DNA of 64,000 nucleotides from Schaalia turicensis ACS-279-V-Col4 (GCF_000296505.1 NZ_JH815208.1:621163-685162); one strand, 5' to 3'; shown: positions 9,698 through 18,890, counted from the stretch's first letter. The notes: generated by a model not told the origin, from the letters alone. Program-made: numbers and translations.

Positions 9698-11974
9698 GTG
9701 GGCGTATCGACATCCTCGACGACGGCATTGACGAGGCGTCCCTGGATCCTCTTCGCCCCGCTCCTCCTCGCCCTCCTCATCGGGGTCCTCGCCCCGGCCG
9801 CTGCGCGAGCCGAGGGCGCCGTGTCCAGCTGGGGCGCGGTCGCCGAGGAGATGGGTGAGATCCTGGATCAGGCCGAGAAGGACTATCTGGCGGGCGATGT
9901 CGAGGCGGGTAAAGACGGGGTGAATACCGCCTACTACCGGCGTTATGAGACCCTCGGCTTCGAGAAGCAGGTCATGGCGCGCATCTCGGGGAATCGGGTC
10001 TCCACCGTCGAGATGAAGTTCTCCCTCGTCAAGAAGGCGATGAGCGATCATGACGACGCTGCGGTCGCTCAGCACCTCACCGATCTCAAGAACTACCTGC
10101 GCGAGGACGCCAAAACCCTCGACGGCGCCGGGAACTCGGCTGTCTCGAACGACTACAGCCCGGGGGCCTGGGGGCGCGTCGCGAAGGAGATGGGTGAGAT
10201 CCTGGATCAGGCCGAGAAGGACTATCTGGCGGGCGATGTCGAGGCGGGGAAAGACGGGGGGAATACCGCCTACTACCGGCGTTATGAGACCCTCGGCTTC
10301 GAGAAGCAGGTCATGGCGCGCATCTCGGGGAATCGGGTCTCCACCGTCGAGATGAAGTTCTCCCTCGTCAAGAAGGCGATGAGCGATCATGACGACGCTG
10401 CGGTCGCTCAGCACCTCACCGATCTCAAGAACTACCTGCGCGAGGACGCCAAGACCCTCGACGGCGCCGGGAACTCGGCTGTCTCGAACGACTACAGCCC
10501 GGGGGCCTGGGGGCGCGTCGCGAAGGAGATGGGTGAGATCCTGGATCAGGCCGAGAAGGACTATCTGGCGGGCGATGTCGAGGCGGGTAAAGACGGGGGG
10601 AATACCGCCTACTACCGGCGTTATGAGACCCTCGGCTTCGAGAAGCAGGTCATGGCGCGCATCTCGGGGAATCGGGTCTCCACCGTCGAGATGAAGTTCT
10701 CCCTCGTCAAGAAGGCGATGAGCGATCATGACGACGCTGCGGTCGCTCAGCACCTCACCGATCTCAAGAACTACCTGCGCGAGGACGCCAAGACCCTCGA
10801 CGGCGCCGGGAACTCGGCTGTCTCGAACGACTACAGCCCGGGGGCCTGGGGGCGCGTCGCGAAGGAGATGGGTGAGATCCTGGATCAGGCCGAGAAGGAC
10901 TATCTGGCGGGCGATGTCGAGGCGGGTAAAGACGGGGGGAATACCGCCTACTACCGGCGTTATGAGACCCTCGGCTTCGAGAAGCAGGTCATGGCGCGCA
11001 TCTCGGGGAATCGGGTCTCCACCGTCGAGATGAAGTTCTCCCTCGTCAAGAAGGCGATGAGCGATCATGACGACGCTGCGGTCGCTCAGCACCTCACCGA
11101 TCTCAAGAACTACCTGCGCGAGGACGCCAACACCCTCGACGGCTACGTCGGCGAGGCGGCCGCCCCCACGAGCCCTTGGCTCTCGGGCTTCCTCCCCTCG
11201 CTCCTCGTCATCCTCCGAGAGGGCATGGAGGCGATCCTCGTCGTCGCCGCGATCCTCGCCTACCTCGGCAAGGCCGGGCACAAGGACAAGTCGAAGATCG
11301 TGTGGATCGGGGTCGCGCTCGCCCTCGTCGCCTCCGCGGCCCTCGCCGTCCTCTTCTCCTCGTTCGCGAATCTCGCCGGAGCCAATCAGGAGCTCCTCGA
11401 AGGCTTCGCCGCCCTCTTCGCGGTCGCCATGCTCATCTGGGTCTCGAACTGGATGGTCTCGAAGTCCTCCAACGAAGCCTGGGACCGTTACATCAAGGGT
11501 CAGACGGATGCCTCGCTCACTCGCGGCTCCCTCCTCGGCCTGGCCGCCATCGCGTTCCTCGCGGTCCTTCGCGAGGGCGCCGAGACGATTCTCTTCTATG
11601 TGCCGGTCATCTCCCACGCGGGCGCGGCCATCGGGCACGTGTGGATCGGCATGGGCGTCGGCCTCGCCGTCCTCGTCGTGGTCTACCTCCTCATCCAATT
11701 CGCTGCCCTGAGGATTCCGCTGCGCCCCTTCTTCGCGGTCACATCGCTGCTCCTGGCGGTCATGGCCGTCACCTTCACCGGATCTGGCATCAAGGAGCTC
11801 CAGGAGGCCGACGTTCTGCCCCTGACGCCTCTTGACGGCCTCCCGACCATCGACCTCTTGGGGATCTACCCCCGAGTGGAGAACCTCTCCGCACAGGCAG
11901 CGGTTCTCGTCATCATCGTCGGCCTGTACCTCTGGGGGAAGCGGCGCATGCGCCGCGCGATCCCCGAGAAGTGA
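9698..11974 (+). CDS. FTR1-family iron permease with four tandem extracytoplasmic repeats
   Basis: The 758-residue protein has a signal peptide (cleavage near AARA-EG), four near-identical 113-residue repeats (about residues 45-485), and a C-terminal seven-helix FTR1/EfeU domain. The two iron-translocation motifs are REGMEA (residues 507-512) and REGAET (625-630). The repeats look like the acidic extracytoplasmic helical domain that precedes the permease in P19-linked FTR1 proteins, which normally occurs once. GTG 9698 has GGAGG seven bases upstream. The protein should carry ferric iron across the membrane, fed by the P19 protein encoded next. No gene symbol is used because the family names differ between species. 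Confidence 0.92.
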   Translation: MGVSTSSTTALTRRPWILFAPLLLALLIGVLAPAAARAEGAVSSWGAVAEEMGEILDQAEKDYLAGDVEAGKDGVNTAYYRRYETLGFEKQVMARISGNRVSTVEMKFSLVKKAMSDHDDAAVAQHLTDLKNYLREDAKTLDGAGNSAVSNDYSPGAWGRVAKEMGEILDQAEKDYLAGDVEAGKDGGNTAYYRRYETLGFEKQVMARISGNRVSTVEMKFSLVKKAMSDHDDAAVAQHLTDLKNYLREDAKTLDGAGNSAVSNDYSPGAWGRVAKEMGEILDQAEKDYLAGDVEAGKDGGNTAYYRRYETLGFEKQVMARISGNRVSTVEMKFSLVKKAMSDHDDAAVAQHLTDLKNYLREDAKTLDGAGNSAVSNDYSPGAWGRVAKEMGEILDQAEKDYLAGDVEAGKDGGNTAYYRRYETLGFEKQVMARISGNRVSTVEMKFSLVKKAMSDHDDAAVAQHLTDLKNYLREDANTLDGYVGEAAAPTSPWLSGFLPSLLVILREGMEAILVVAAILAYLGKAGHKDKSKIVWIGVALALVASAALAVLFSSFANLAGANQELLEGFAALFAVAMLIWVSNWMVSKSSNEAWDRYIKGQTDASLTRGSLLGLAAIAFLAVLREGAETILFYVPVISHAGAAIGHVWIGMGVGLAVLVVVYLLIQFAALRIPLRPFFAVTSLLLAVMAVTFTGSGIKELQEADVLPLTPLDGLPTIDLLGIYPRVENLSAQAAVLVIIVGLYLWGKRRMRRAIPEK
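9851..11143 (+). repeat. Four tandem 339-bp repeats inside the FTR1 gene
   Basis: Units begin at 9851, 10190, 10529 and 10868, exactly 339 bp apart. The fourth lacks the linker and passes into the permease domain. The copies differ by only a few bases (for example GTAAAGACGGGGTG in unit 1 against GTAAAGACGGGGGG in units 3 and 4). This indicates recent expansion or ongoing homogenisation, and copy number probably varies between strains. Confidence 0.95.
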
Positions 11975-12015
11975 CGAACCGTCGAACCATCCCACACTGA
12001 CATGGAGTTTGATTC

Positions 12016-12648
12016 ATGAAGCGCTCACTTAGCACCATCGGCGCGGCCGTCGCGGCCGTCGCCCTGATGACCGGCCTCTCGGCATGTTCTTCCCAGACCG
12101 CAGAGACCGAGAAGCCCGCGGAAATGGCCACTCAGTCCAGCGAGAGCGAGGCTGCTGCGCCCGGCGAGGACGCCGGCTTCGACGAGTTCCCCCTCGGCGA
12201 CGACGTATTCTCCGGCCCTCTGAAGATCTCCGGCGTCTACTTCCAGCCGGTCGACATGGAGCCCCAGGTCCAGACCCCCGCCAAGGACTCCTCGATGCAC
12301 ATCGAGGCTGACATCTCCGCCGTCGAGGGCAACGATCTCGGCTACGGCGTCGGCGACTTCATCCCGGGCCTCAAGGTCGACTACAAGATCCTCGGTGCCG
12401 ACGGCAACGCCGTTCTCGAGGGCACCTTCATGCCGATGAACGCCTCCGACGGCCCGCACTACGGCCTCAACCTGCCGAAGCTCGACGCCGGCACCTACAC
12501 GGTTCAGTTCATCGTCCACTCCCCCGAGGAGAACGGCTGGCTCCTCCACACCGACGAGACCACGGGCGTCAAGGGGCGCTTCTGGACCGAGCCGATCACC
12601 GCGGAGTTCAAGGATTGGAAGTGGGACCCCTCCGCTGTAGAGTGGTGA
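12016..12648 (+). CDS. P19/Tp34-type iron-binding lipoprotein
   Basis: This 210-residue lipoprotein (lipobox LSAC, Cys about residue 24) has the P19/Tp34 iron-transport domain: EFPLGDDVFSGPLKISGVYFQPV and DMEP (metal-ligand Met/Glu region), then SMHIEADISA (histidine region) and the C-terminal immunoglobulin-like fold. In Campylobacter and Bifidobacterium such proteins work with FTR1-type permeases in iron uptake at the cell surface. Its place between FTR1 and DUF2318 genes matches the Campylobacter p19 locus order. A hairpin follows it, which may raise its transcript level over downstream genes. Confidence 0.92.
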   Translation: MKRSLSTIGAAVAAVALMTGLSACSSQTAETEKPAEMATQSSESEAAAPGEDAGFDEFPLGDDVFSGPLKISGVYFQPVDMEPQVQTPAKDSSMHIEADISAVEGNDLGYGVGDFIPGLKVDYKILGADGNAVLEGTFMPMNASDGPHYGLNLPKLDAGTYTVQFIVHSPEENGWLLHTDETTGVKGRFWTEPITAEFKDWKWDPSAVEW

Positions 12649-12659
12649 CCACGTGACGG

Positions 12660-12686
12660 ACGGGCCGGAGGCGGACTCCGGCCCGT
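12660..12686 (+). terminator. Hairpin after the P19 gene
   Basis: ACGGGCCGGAG and CTCCGGCCCGT form a perfect 11-bp stem with a GCGGA loop, 12 bases after the stop codon. There is no T tract, so it is more likely an attenuator or mRNA 3' stabiliser than a full terminator. Confidence 0.5.
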
Positions 12687-12750
12687 TGTCGTGCCCTCGT
12701 GATGACGCCGACGCGCCCCCGCGTCGCGACGACGAGAATAAGGATGAACG

Positions 12751-14013
12751 ATGATCGAACAGATGAGCCAGGCGACTCTCGCGCTGCTCCTCACCGCTCT
12801 CGCTGCGGGAGCGGCCATCGGCGCGCTACCGGCGCGAGAGCGCGGCAGATCCGGTAGAGCCGCCCGGAGATGGGCCATCGGCATCGGTGCCGTCGCCGGG
12901 TTCGTCTCCGCCTTCGTCCTCACCCTCGTCAACACCCTCGCGCCTCGCGCCGTCAATCGGCAAACGGTCGCCCTGTGGACCCTGCCCCTGGCCGTCCTCC
13001 TCGCGATCGCCTTCGTTTCGCTCTTGGCGCTGCGGGCGCGCCGGGCGCCGAGCGCGCCCCTCGACTCCGCTCTCCTCCTCGTGATGAGCGCCTACCTGGC
13101 GCTCATCATCTTCCGCGCGGCTCCCACGGCGATGGCCCAGGCGGTCATGATGTTCCCTCGGGGAATCGAGGTCTTCGCGACGACTACGATGCTCGCCCTG
13201 GTCGGCTACGTCCTCGGCTGGCTCATCCCCCTCGCCCTCGGCGCCCTCTCCTGGAGGATCGTCTCCCTCGGTCGACGCAGGACCTGGCCGATCGCCCTCG
13301 TCGTGGCCGTCCTCGCCCTTACTCACGTCATGCTCGTCGTGCGCATCCTTCAGGCGCAAAGGGTCGTCTCGATGTCGAACGAGGCCTTCACCGTGCTCTC
13401 CTGGCTCATTAACCACGAAGCCGTATTCCCGATCGTCGCGATGTTCGTCCTCCTCCTCGTCGCCGCTCTCGTCGTCCGCGAGGGACGATCCCTGCCCCGA
13501 GTCGGCTCCAACCCCGCCGAGGGGCGCCTCTACCGCGCCCGCGCCCGCGTCTGGAAGACGATGGCCGGGGTGGCGGCGGGCGGCTACCTGTGCGGCGCGC
13601 TGCTGGTCACCCTCGGCGTCGTCGTCGGCTCCGCCGAAGTCGAGCTCTCCGAACCGGAGTCCTACTCCGTTGTCGAGGAGCGTGCGGTCATCGACATCGC
13701 GGACATCTCCGACGGCCACCTCCACCGCTACGCCTACACGACCTCTTCGGGGGTCGAGGTCCGCTTCATCGTCATCCAGAAGGCGGGCGCCTCCTTCGGC
13801 GTCGGCCTCGACGCCTGCGAGATCTGCGGGCCGACCGGCTACTACGAGAAGGACGGGAAGATTATCTGCAAGCTCTGCGAAGTCGCGATGAACATCGCGA
13901 CGATCGGATTCAAGGGCGGCTGCAACCCCATTCCGATCGAGTACGAGGTCTCCAACGGGACGCTGACGGTCCCGCTGTCGGTCCTCGAGGCGAATGCGAG
14001 CGTCTTCGCATGA
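12751..14013 (+). CDS. DUF2318 Fe-S-containing membrane protein
   Basis: The 420-residue protein has eight or so hydrophobic helices followed by an extracytoplasmic DUF2318 domain. Cysteines form two pairs, C356/C359 (CEICG) and C373/C376 (CKLCE), plus C391 (GGCNPIP), and the segment after them (IPIEYEV) is typical. The homologue sits in the P19/FTR1 locus of other bacteria and is predicted to pass electrons or handle iron. ATG 12751 is preceded by AAGG. It lies between the P19 gene and the second permease pair, in the same order as in Campylobacter. Confidence 0.88.
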   Translation: MIEQMSQATLALLLTALAAGAAIGALPARERGRSGRAARRWAIGIGAVAGFVSAFVLTLVNTLAPRAVNRQTVALWTLPLAVLLAIAFVSLLALRARRAPSAPLDSALLLVMSAYLALIIFRAAPTAMAQAVMMFPRGIEVFATTTMLALVGYVLGWLIPLALGALSWRIVSLGRRRTWPIALVVAVLALTHVMLVVRILQAQRVVSMSNEAFTVLSWLINHEAVFPIVAMFVLLLVAALVVREGRSLPRVGSNPAEGRLYRARARVWKTMAGVAAGGYLCGALLVTLGVVVGSAEVELSEPESYSVVEERAVIDIADISDGHLHRYAYTTSSGVEVRFIVIQKAGASFGVGLDACEICGPTGYYEKDGKIICKLCEVAMNIATIGFKGGCNPIPIEYEVSNGTLTVPLSVLEANASVFA

Positions 14014-14056
14014 GCCCTCTCGTTTTCCGACCCCACAAGGGAGAGGATCTGATCCC

Positions 14057-15331
14057 ATGATGTTCCTGAGAATGCTGGTGGGGGCTCTGGCGCGCAGGGG
14101 CGAGCGTCACCTCCTCATCGCCGTGACGGTCGCCCTCGGCGCCGCCGTGGCCACGTCCATGCTCTCGGTGATGTTCGACGTCGGGGACAAAGTCAACCAG
14201 GAGTTGAAGTCCTACGGCGCGAACATCGTTGTGCGACCGCGCGGCGCGGCGGTCCTCCAGGACCTCTACGGCGCTCACTCCCCCGCGCAGACCTTCCTCC
14301 GCGAGGACGAGCTCGGCCGGATCAAGACGATCTTCTGGACGTACAACATCCTCGACTTCGCCCCGCTGCTGTCCGTCGACGCGGTCGGCCCCTCGGGGGA
14401 GCCCGTCGCGCTCACCGGGACCTGGTTCGATCACCACCTCGACCTGGAGACTGAGGAGACGCTCGATACCGGCCTCGACAAACTGCGGGCCTGGTGGACG
14501 GTTACCGGCCAGTGGGTCGCAGACGAGGACCCCGAGGGTGCGATGGTCGGTGAAGGCTACGCCGCGGCGCATGGCCTCGCCCTCGGCGATCCCCTGACCC
14601 TGAGCAGGGACGGGCGCTCCGTTGAGCTGAAGGTGCGCGGGATCTTCGAATCGGGCGACGAGGCCGATTCCGGCGTCTACGCGAACCTGGCTGTCGCCCA
14701 GGACCTTCTCGGAGAGCCCGGAGCCGTCAGCTCCGTCGAGGTGTCCGCCCTGACGACCCCGGACAACGACCTGGCGCGGAAGGCAGCGAAGAATCCGGAG
14801 TCCCTGTCCGTGTCCGAGCGTGAGACCTGGTACTGCACCGCCTACGTCTCCTCCATCGCCTACCAGATCGAAGAGGTCATGACCGATTCCGTGGCCAGGC
14901 CCGTTCGGCAGGTCGCCGAATCGGAGGGGACCATCCTGGAGAAGACGCAGCTCCTCATGCTCCTCGTCACCGTCCTCGCCCTCGTCGCCTCCGCGCTGGC
15001 CATCGCGAATCTCGTCACCGCGAACGTCATGGAGCGCTCCGGGGAGATCGGTCTGATGAAAGCGATCGGGGCGAAGAACCGCTCGATCATCGCCCTGCAC
15101 CTCAGCGAGATCGCAGTGGTCGGCCTCGTCGGAGGGGCCCTCGGCTACGGGGGCGGGATCGGGCTCGCGCAGATCATCGGGCGGATCGTGTTCGGCGCCT
15201 CGATCTCCTTCACCCCGGTCGTCCTGGTACTCGTCTCGCTCCTCGTCCTGCTCGTCGTCCTCAGCGCGTCGATCCCGGCCATCCGCTACCTGCTGCGGCT
15301 CAACGCCGCGGAAGTCCTCCACGGAAGGTGA
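14057..15331 (+). CDS. FtsX/MacB-like ABC transporter permease (module 2, first)
   Basis: A 424-residue permease with one N-terminal helix, an external domain (about 45-300) and three C-terminal helices, including the cytoplasmic coupling segment MERSGEIGLMKAIGAKNRSI. The first helix is followed by KSYGANIVVRPRG, a motif shared with the partner gene. ATG 14057 follows GGGAGAGGAT. It pairs with 15337-16500 and the ATPase at 16511. In Campylobacter the equivalent permeases belong to the P19 iron system; here the role is inferred from this conserved context. Confidence 0.88.
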   Translation: MMFLRMLVGALARRGERHLLIAVTVALGAAVATSMLSVMFDVGDKVNQELKSYGANIVVRPRGAAVLQDLYGAHSPAQTFLREDELGRIKTIFWTYNILDFAPLLSVDAVGPSGEPVALTGTWFDHHLDLETEETLDTGLDKLRAWWTVTGQWVADEDPEGAMVGEGYAAAHGLALGDPLTLSRDGRSVELKVRGIFESGDEADSGVYANLAVAQDLLGEPGAVSSVEVSALTTPDNDLARKAAKNPESLSVSERETWYCTAYVSSIAYQIEEVMTDSVARPVRQVAESEGTILEKTQLLMLLVTVLALVASALAIANLVTANVMERSGEIGLMKAIGAKNRSIIALHLSEIAVVGLVGGALGYGGGIGLAQIIGRIVFGASISFTPVVLVLVSLLVLLVVLSASIPAIRYLLRLNAAEVLHGR

Positions 15332-15336
15332 GAGAG

Positions 15337-16500
15337 ATGAAGCGTCGCACAATGTTCTGGCGGATGGTCTCCTCGTCGATCCTGAGGAGGCGCTCCCGCG
15401 TCCTCATCGCCGTTCTGGCCGTCGCCATCGGCGCCACGACCCTGTCGGGCTTGGCGACCATCGCCCTGGAGGTCCCCGCTCAGCTCGCACGCGAGGTCCG
15501 CTCCTACGGCGCGAACCTCGTTGTCTCCCCCGTTTCGGGGAAGGACTCCATGAGCGCCGAGTCCCTCGAGGCGATCCCCTCCCTCGTGCCGAAGGGGGCC
15601 CTCGTCGGCTCGGCGGCCTTCGACTACGAGGCGATCAGCGTCAACGATCGGCCCTACGTCGCCGCAGGAGCCGATCTGGAGTCGGTGCGCGCGATGAACC
15701 CGTACTGGTACGTCGAGGGGGAGTGGCCGCAAGGACCCGACGAAGTGCTGATCGGCGAGGAGATCGCGGACACGATCGGCGCTTCGGTCGGGAAAAGGAT
15801 CTCCGTCGTCCGCCTCGAGGAGGCGGACGAGCGCGCCCAGTCCGGTGGGGCCGAGGCGAAGACGAGCGTCGACTTCACCGTATCCGGGGTCCTCAAGACC
15901 GGGGGCACGCAGGACTCCTACATGTACATGACCTCGCAGGCGATCTCCGCCCTGACCGGCGTCGAGGCGCGCGCGACGGTCGCGGAGTACTCGATCGCTG
16001 TCGAGGGCCCGGTCCTGGAGGGCGTCGTCGCGGCCATCAACGACTCCGTGCCCGGAGTGTCGGCGCAGGCCGTCAAGCGCCTCGCGCAATCCGACTCCGG
16101 CGTCATCTCGATGCTGCGCTCCCTGCTTGTCATCATCGCCGGCATCGTCCTCGTCCTCACCCTGATCGGGGTGTCCACGACGATGGTCGCCATCGTCGCC
16201 GAAAGGCGCAACGAGATCGGCCTGCGCAAGGCCCTGGGCGCGACTTCGCGCTCCATCGCCCTCGAATTCATCGGCGAGGGTGTGCTCCTCGGTCTGATCG
16301 GCGGTCTGATCGGCGTCGTCCTCGGGTACGGTCTCGCCTCGGGGATCAGCTACAACGTGTTCCACCGGAGCATCTCCCTTCCGCCGTTGATCGCTCTCAT
16401 CACGGTCCTCGCATCCGTGGCCGTCGCCGTCCTCGCCTGCCTGCCCCCGGTGCGCCGAGCCGCCGCCGTCGACCCCGCCCTCGTCCTACGTGGAGAATGA
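15337..16500 (+). CDS. FtsX/MacB-like ABC transporter permease (module 2, second)
   Basis: A 387-residue permease of the same type, with an N-terminal helix, RSYGANLVVSPVSG, an external domain, and three C-terminal helices with AERRNEIGLRKALGATSRSIALEF. ATG 15337 has GAAGG eight bases upstream; an in-frame GTG at 15328 overlapping the previous stop is the alternative. It forms the module 2 transporter with the preceding permease and the following ATPase. Confidence 0.88.
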   Translation: MKRRTMFWRMVSSSILRRRSRVLIAVLAVAIGATTLSGLATIALEVPAQLAREVRSYGANLVVSPVSGKDSMSAESLEAIPSLVPKGALVGSAAFDYEAISVNDRPYVAAGADLESVRAMNPYWYVEGEWPQGPDEVLIGEEIADTIGASVGKRISVVRLEEADERAQSGGAEAKTSVDFTVSGVLKTGGTQDSYMYMTSQAISALTGVEARATVAEYSIAVEGPVLEGVVAAINDSVPGVSAQAVKRLAQSDSGVISMLRSLLVIIAGIVLVLTLIGVSTTMVAIVAERRNEIGLRKALGATSRSIALEFIGEGVLLGLIGGLIGVVLGYGLASGISYNVFHRSISLPPLIALITVLASVAVAVLACLPPVRRAAAVDPALVLRGE

Positions 16501-16510
16501 AGGAAGAATC

Positions 16511-17251
16511 ATGACAGACACGATGCCGACGCCCCTTCTCGATCTGGAGGGGGTCTCGAAGATCTACGGCGACCTCCACGCGCTCGACGACGTCTCCTTG
16601 ACCATCGGGCGTGGGGAATGGGTCTCCATCGTCGGGCCCTCCGGATCGGGCAAGACGACCCTGATGAACATCGTCGGGTGCATGGACACCGCGTCCAAGG
16701 GACGGGTCCGCCTCGACGGCCAGGACATCTCGGATCTCACGGGGGACGAGCTCACGGAGATCCGCCGCTCCACGATCGGGCTTGTATTCCAGCAGTTCCA
16801 CCTCATCGGGCATCTCACTGCGCTGGAGAACATCATGGTCGCCCAGTACTACCACTCGATGCCCGACGAGAAGGAGGCGATGGAGGCCCTCGACAGGGTG
16901 GGCCTCGCCGATCGCGCCACCCATCTGCCCCGTCAGCTCTCCGGCGGCGAGCAGCAGAGGGTGTGTGTGGCGCGCGCGCTCATCAACTACCCGAAGCTCA
17001 TCCTCGCCGATGAGCCGACCGGCAACCTCGATGAGACGAACGAGAGGATCGTCCTCGACCTGTTCGGGCGACTCCACGAGGAGGGCACGACCCTCATGGT
17101 CGTCACGCACGACGCCCTGGTCGCCGGCCGAGGCCAGCGCGAGATCGCCCTCGATCACGGGCGCATCTTCAAGGAGACGTGGCACGATCACGACGCGCTC
17201 GAGGCGGGGCTCGAGTCGGGAACGGGGAAGAGCAAGGTGGATCTGCGATGA
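16511..17251 (+). CDS. ABC transporter ATP-binding protein (module 2, LolD-like)
   Basis: A 246-residue ATPase with Walker A GPSGSGKT, Q-loop FQQFHLI, signature LSGGEQQR, Walker B LILADEPTGNLD and the H-loop in VVTHDALV. ATG 16511 follows AGGAAG. The stop overlaps the next start as ATGA. It should power the second permease pair. Confidence 0.92.
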   Translation: MTDTMPTPLLDLEGVSKIYGDLHALDDVSLTIGRGEWVSIVGPSGSGKTTLMNIVGCMDTASKGRVRLDGQDISDLTGDELTEIRRSTIGLVFQQFHLIGHLTALENIMVAQYYHSMPDEKEAMEALDRVGLADRATHLPRQLSGGEQQRVCVARALINYPKLILADEPTGNLDETNERIVLDLFGRLHEEGTTLMVVTHDALVAGRGQREIALDHGRIFKETWHDHDALEAGLESGTGKSKVDLR

Positions 17252-17799
17252 ACGCGAAGCGCGGGGCCCTGAGGGCCGGGATCGTGGGACTCGGCGCGAT
17301 GATGCTCGCCGCATGCGCTTCCTCGCCGGGCGTCGACATGAGCGTGCCGATGAAGGACGGTGAGTGGAAGGGCCGTTCGAACGCGGACGATCAGGGGGCG
17401 ATCGGGGTCATCACGATCACGGTCGAGGGTGGCGACATCACGAGCACGAGCTACGAGACCCTCCAGGCTAACGGAACGGACAAGGACGTCGACTACGGGA
17501 AGAGCTCCTCCGGGGAGGTCTTCAACGAGGACTACTACGAGAAGGCGCAGAGGGCCGTCGAATCCTTTGCGCGCTACTCGCAGGAGCTCACCGAGAAGGA
17601 CGATCCCGCGAAGGTCGATGTCGTGTCGGGCGCGACCGTCGCGCACCGCCAGTTCATCCAGGCCGCGATCCGGGCGATCTCCGCGGCCCAGGGGGTCGAC
17701 GACTCTGGGGCGAACGGCGTGGAGATCCCGGGGCTGGAGGAGTCGACCCGCATCGGGGACGCGGATCTCGACAAGGACCTCGGCGGGACGGACCGCTAG
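17248..17799 (+). CDS. FMN-binding domain lipoprotein, predicted covalently flavinylated
   Basis: The 183-residue protein has a lipoprotein signal (LAACASS, Cys about residue 20) and an FMN-binding domain ending in DVVSGAT (residues 124-130). In the NqrC/RnfG family ApbE links FMN to the threonine of this motif, here Thr130. The gene for an ApbE enzyme follows directly, which supports modification. A surface flavoprotein inside an iron-uptake operon suggests single-electron transfer to ferric iron or to the DUF2318 protein. In Campylobacter thioredoxin-like genes occupy this place, so the flavin pair appears to be a functional substitute. That interpretation is inference. Confidence 0.88.
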   Translation: MNAKRGALRAGIVGLGAMMLAACASSPGVDMSVPMKDGEWKGRSNADDQGAIGVITITVEGGDITSTSYETLQANGTDKDVDYGKSSSGEVFNEDYYEKAQRAVESFARYSQELTEKDDPAKVDVVSGATVAHRQFIQAAIRAISAAQGVDDSGANGVEIPGLEESTRIGDADLDKDLGGTDR

Positions 17800-17801
17800 C
17801 G

Positions 17802-18890
17802 GTGGGGGAGCGTCCGCTCGTCGAATTCGAGGTCGGCGAGGGCGGGGGCGCGCGTTCCTGGCGAGTCTCCTTCCCGGCGATGGGCACGCGCGTTGACCTC
17901 ATCGGTGCGGGCGGGGATCTTCCGCACATCACGCGCGGGGTGTGCCGACTGGTCGCCGAACGCGAAGCGCTGTGGTCCGTCTTCCGCCCAGACTCGGACG
18001 TCTCGAGGATCAACTCCGGCGAGGGGTGGTGCGAAGTCGATCCGCGCACGGATTCGCTGCTCCTCGATTCCCTGGCCCTGTCGGAGGTGACCGGCGGGGC
18101 CTTCACTCCGCTGGCGGGGGCACTCGCGCGCCTGTGGGATGTCAAGGGCGCTCGAAGGTCTTTCCTCGCGAGCGGGCGCGTGCCCGAGGCCCCGTCCCAG
18201 GAGGAGATCGACGGGGCGCTCCGCTCGTGTGATCCGGCGCTCTTGGAACGCGACGAGGCCGCTCGCTGGCGTCTCGCGCGGGCCGTGAACGGGGGAGCCT
18301 CCCCGTCGAGGGGACCGGCCCTCGACCTCGGCGCCATCGCGAAAGGGGCGACCGCCGACGCGGTGCGCGACGCGGTCGTGGCGGCCGGCGCCGAGGGGGT
18401 TCTCGTCTCCCTGGGCACATCGTCCATCGCCGCTTTCGGACGCCGGTGGGACGGGAGGCCGTGGACGGTCGGCCTGCGGGAGCCGGGCGCGGCGGAGAAC
18501 GAGTGGACGGGTAGCGTCGAGCTCTCCTCCTCATCGGCTCTGTCGACCTCGGGCGACTACGCGCCCGCATCATTCGACGCCGGTCGCCCGTTCCCGGAGG
18601 CGCTCGCCCACGAGACCTTCGATCCGAGGACGGGACGGCCGAGCGAATCGGGCGTTCTCCAGGCGAGCGTGATCTGCGCGTCGGGAGTCATGGCGGAGGC
18701 GCTTTCAACGGCCCTCCTCGTCGCCGGGGAGGAATGCGTCGACGGTACCCGTTTGGACGTCTGGGGGAGGGCGAGGGGACTCTCGACCCGCTGGGAGAGC
18801 GTCGTCGCGCGCGGGGATGGGATCGCCTTCTCCGAGGGGGCGGGGTGGGTGCCGAAAGGGGCTCGAGGAACGGGCGGATCCGCGCTCTGA
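17802..18890 (+). CDS. apbE: FAD:protein FMN transferase (ApbE family)
   Basis: ApbE enzymes transfer FMN from FAD to a threonine of target proteins outside the membrane. The 362-residue protein shows FPAMGTRVDL, the substrate loop INSGEG, DLGAIAKGATADAV, GVLVSLGTSSIAAFG, STSGDY and HETFDPRTGRP, all typical ApbE motifs. No signal peptide is evident at the chosen GTG 17802, unlike many exported ApbE proteins, so either the start is elsewhere or it acts in the cytoplasm. The likely substrate is the lipoprotein encoded three bases upstream. Confidence 0.9.
   Translation: MGERPLVEFEVGEGGGARSWRVSFPAMGTRVDLIGAGGDLPHITRGVCRLVAEREALWSVFRPDSDVSRINSGEGWCEVDPRTDSLLLDSLALSEVTGGAFTPLAGALARLWDVKGARRSFLASGRVPEAPSQEEIDGALRSCDPALLERDEAARWRLARAVNGGASPSRGPALDLGAIAKGATADAVRDAVVAAGAEGVLVSLGTSSIAAFGRRWDGRPWTVGLREPGAAENEWTGSVELSSSSALSTSGDYAPASFDAGRPFPEALAHETFDPRTGRPSESGVLQASVICASGVMAEALSTALLVAGEECVDGTRLDVWGRARGLSTRWESVVARGDGIAFSEGAGWVPKGARGTGGSAL

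Noticed and set aside
9851..11143. CRISPR-like array
   Set aside because: The 339-bp units are directly adjacent, in frame and coding; there are no spacers.
9614..11995. 793-residue open frame on the minus strand
   Set aside because: It lies exactly opposite the FTR1 gene and its repeats; high GC keeps antisense frames open. No ribosome binding site or recognisable domain, while the sense protein is clear.
12826..14058. 410-residue minus-strand frame
   Set aside because: Antisense to the DUF2318 gene, composed of Arg/Asp/Gly-rich text typical of a shadow frame.
13910..16365. Two long minus-strand frames (480 and 359 residues)
   Set aside because: Antisense to the module 2 permeases; low-complexity Asp/Arg/Gly text.
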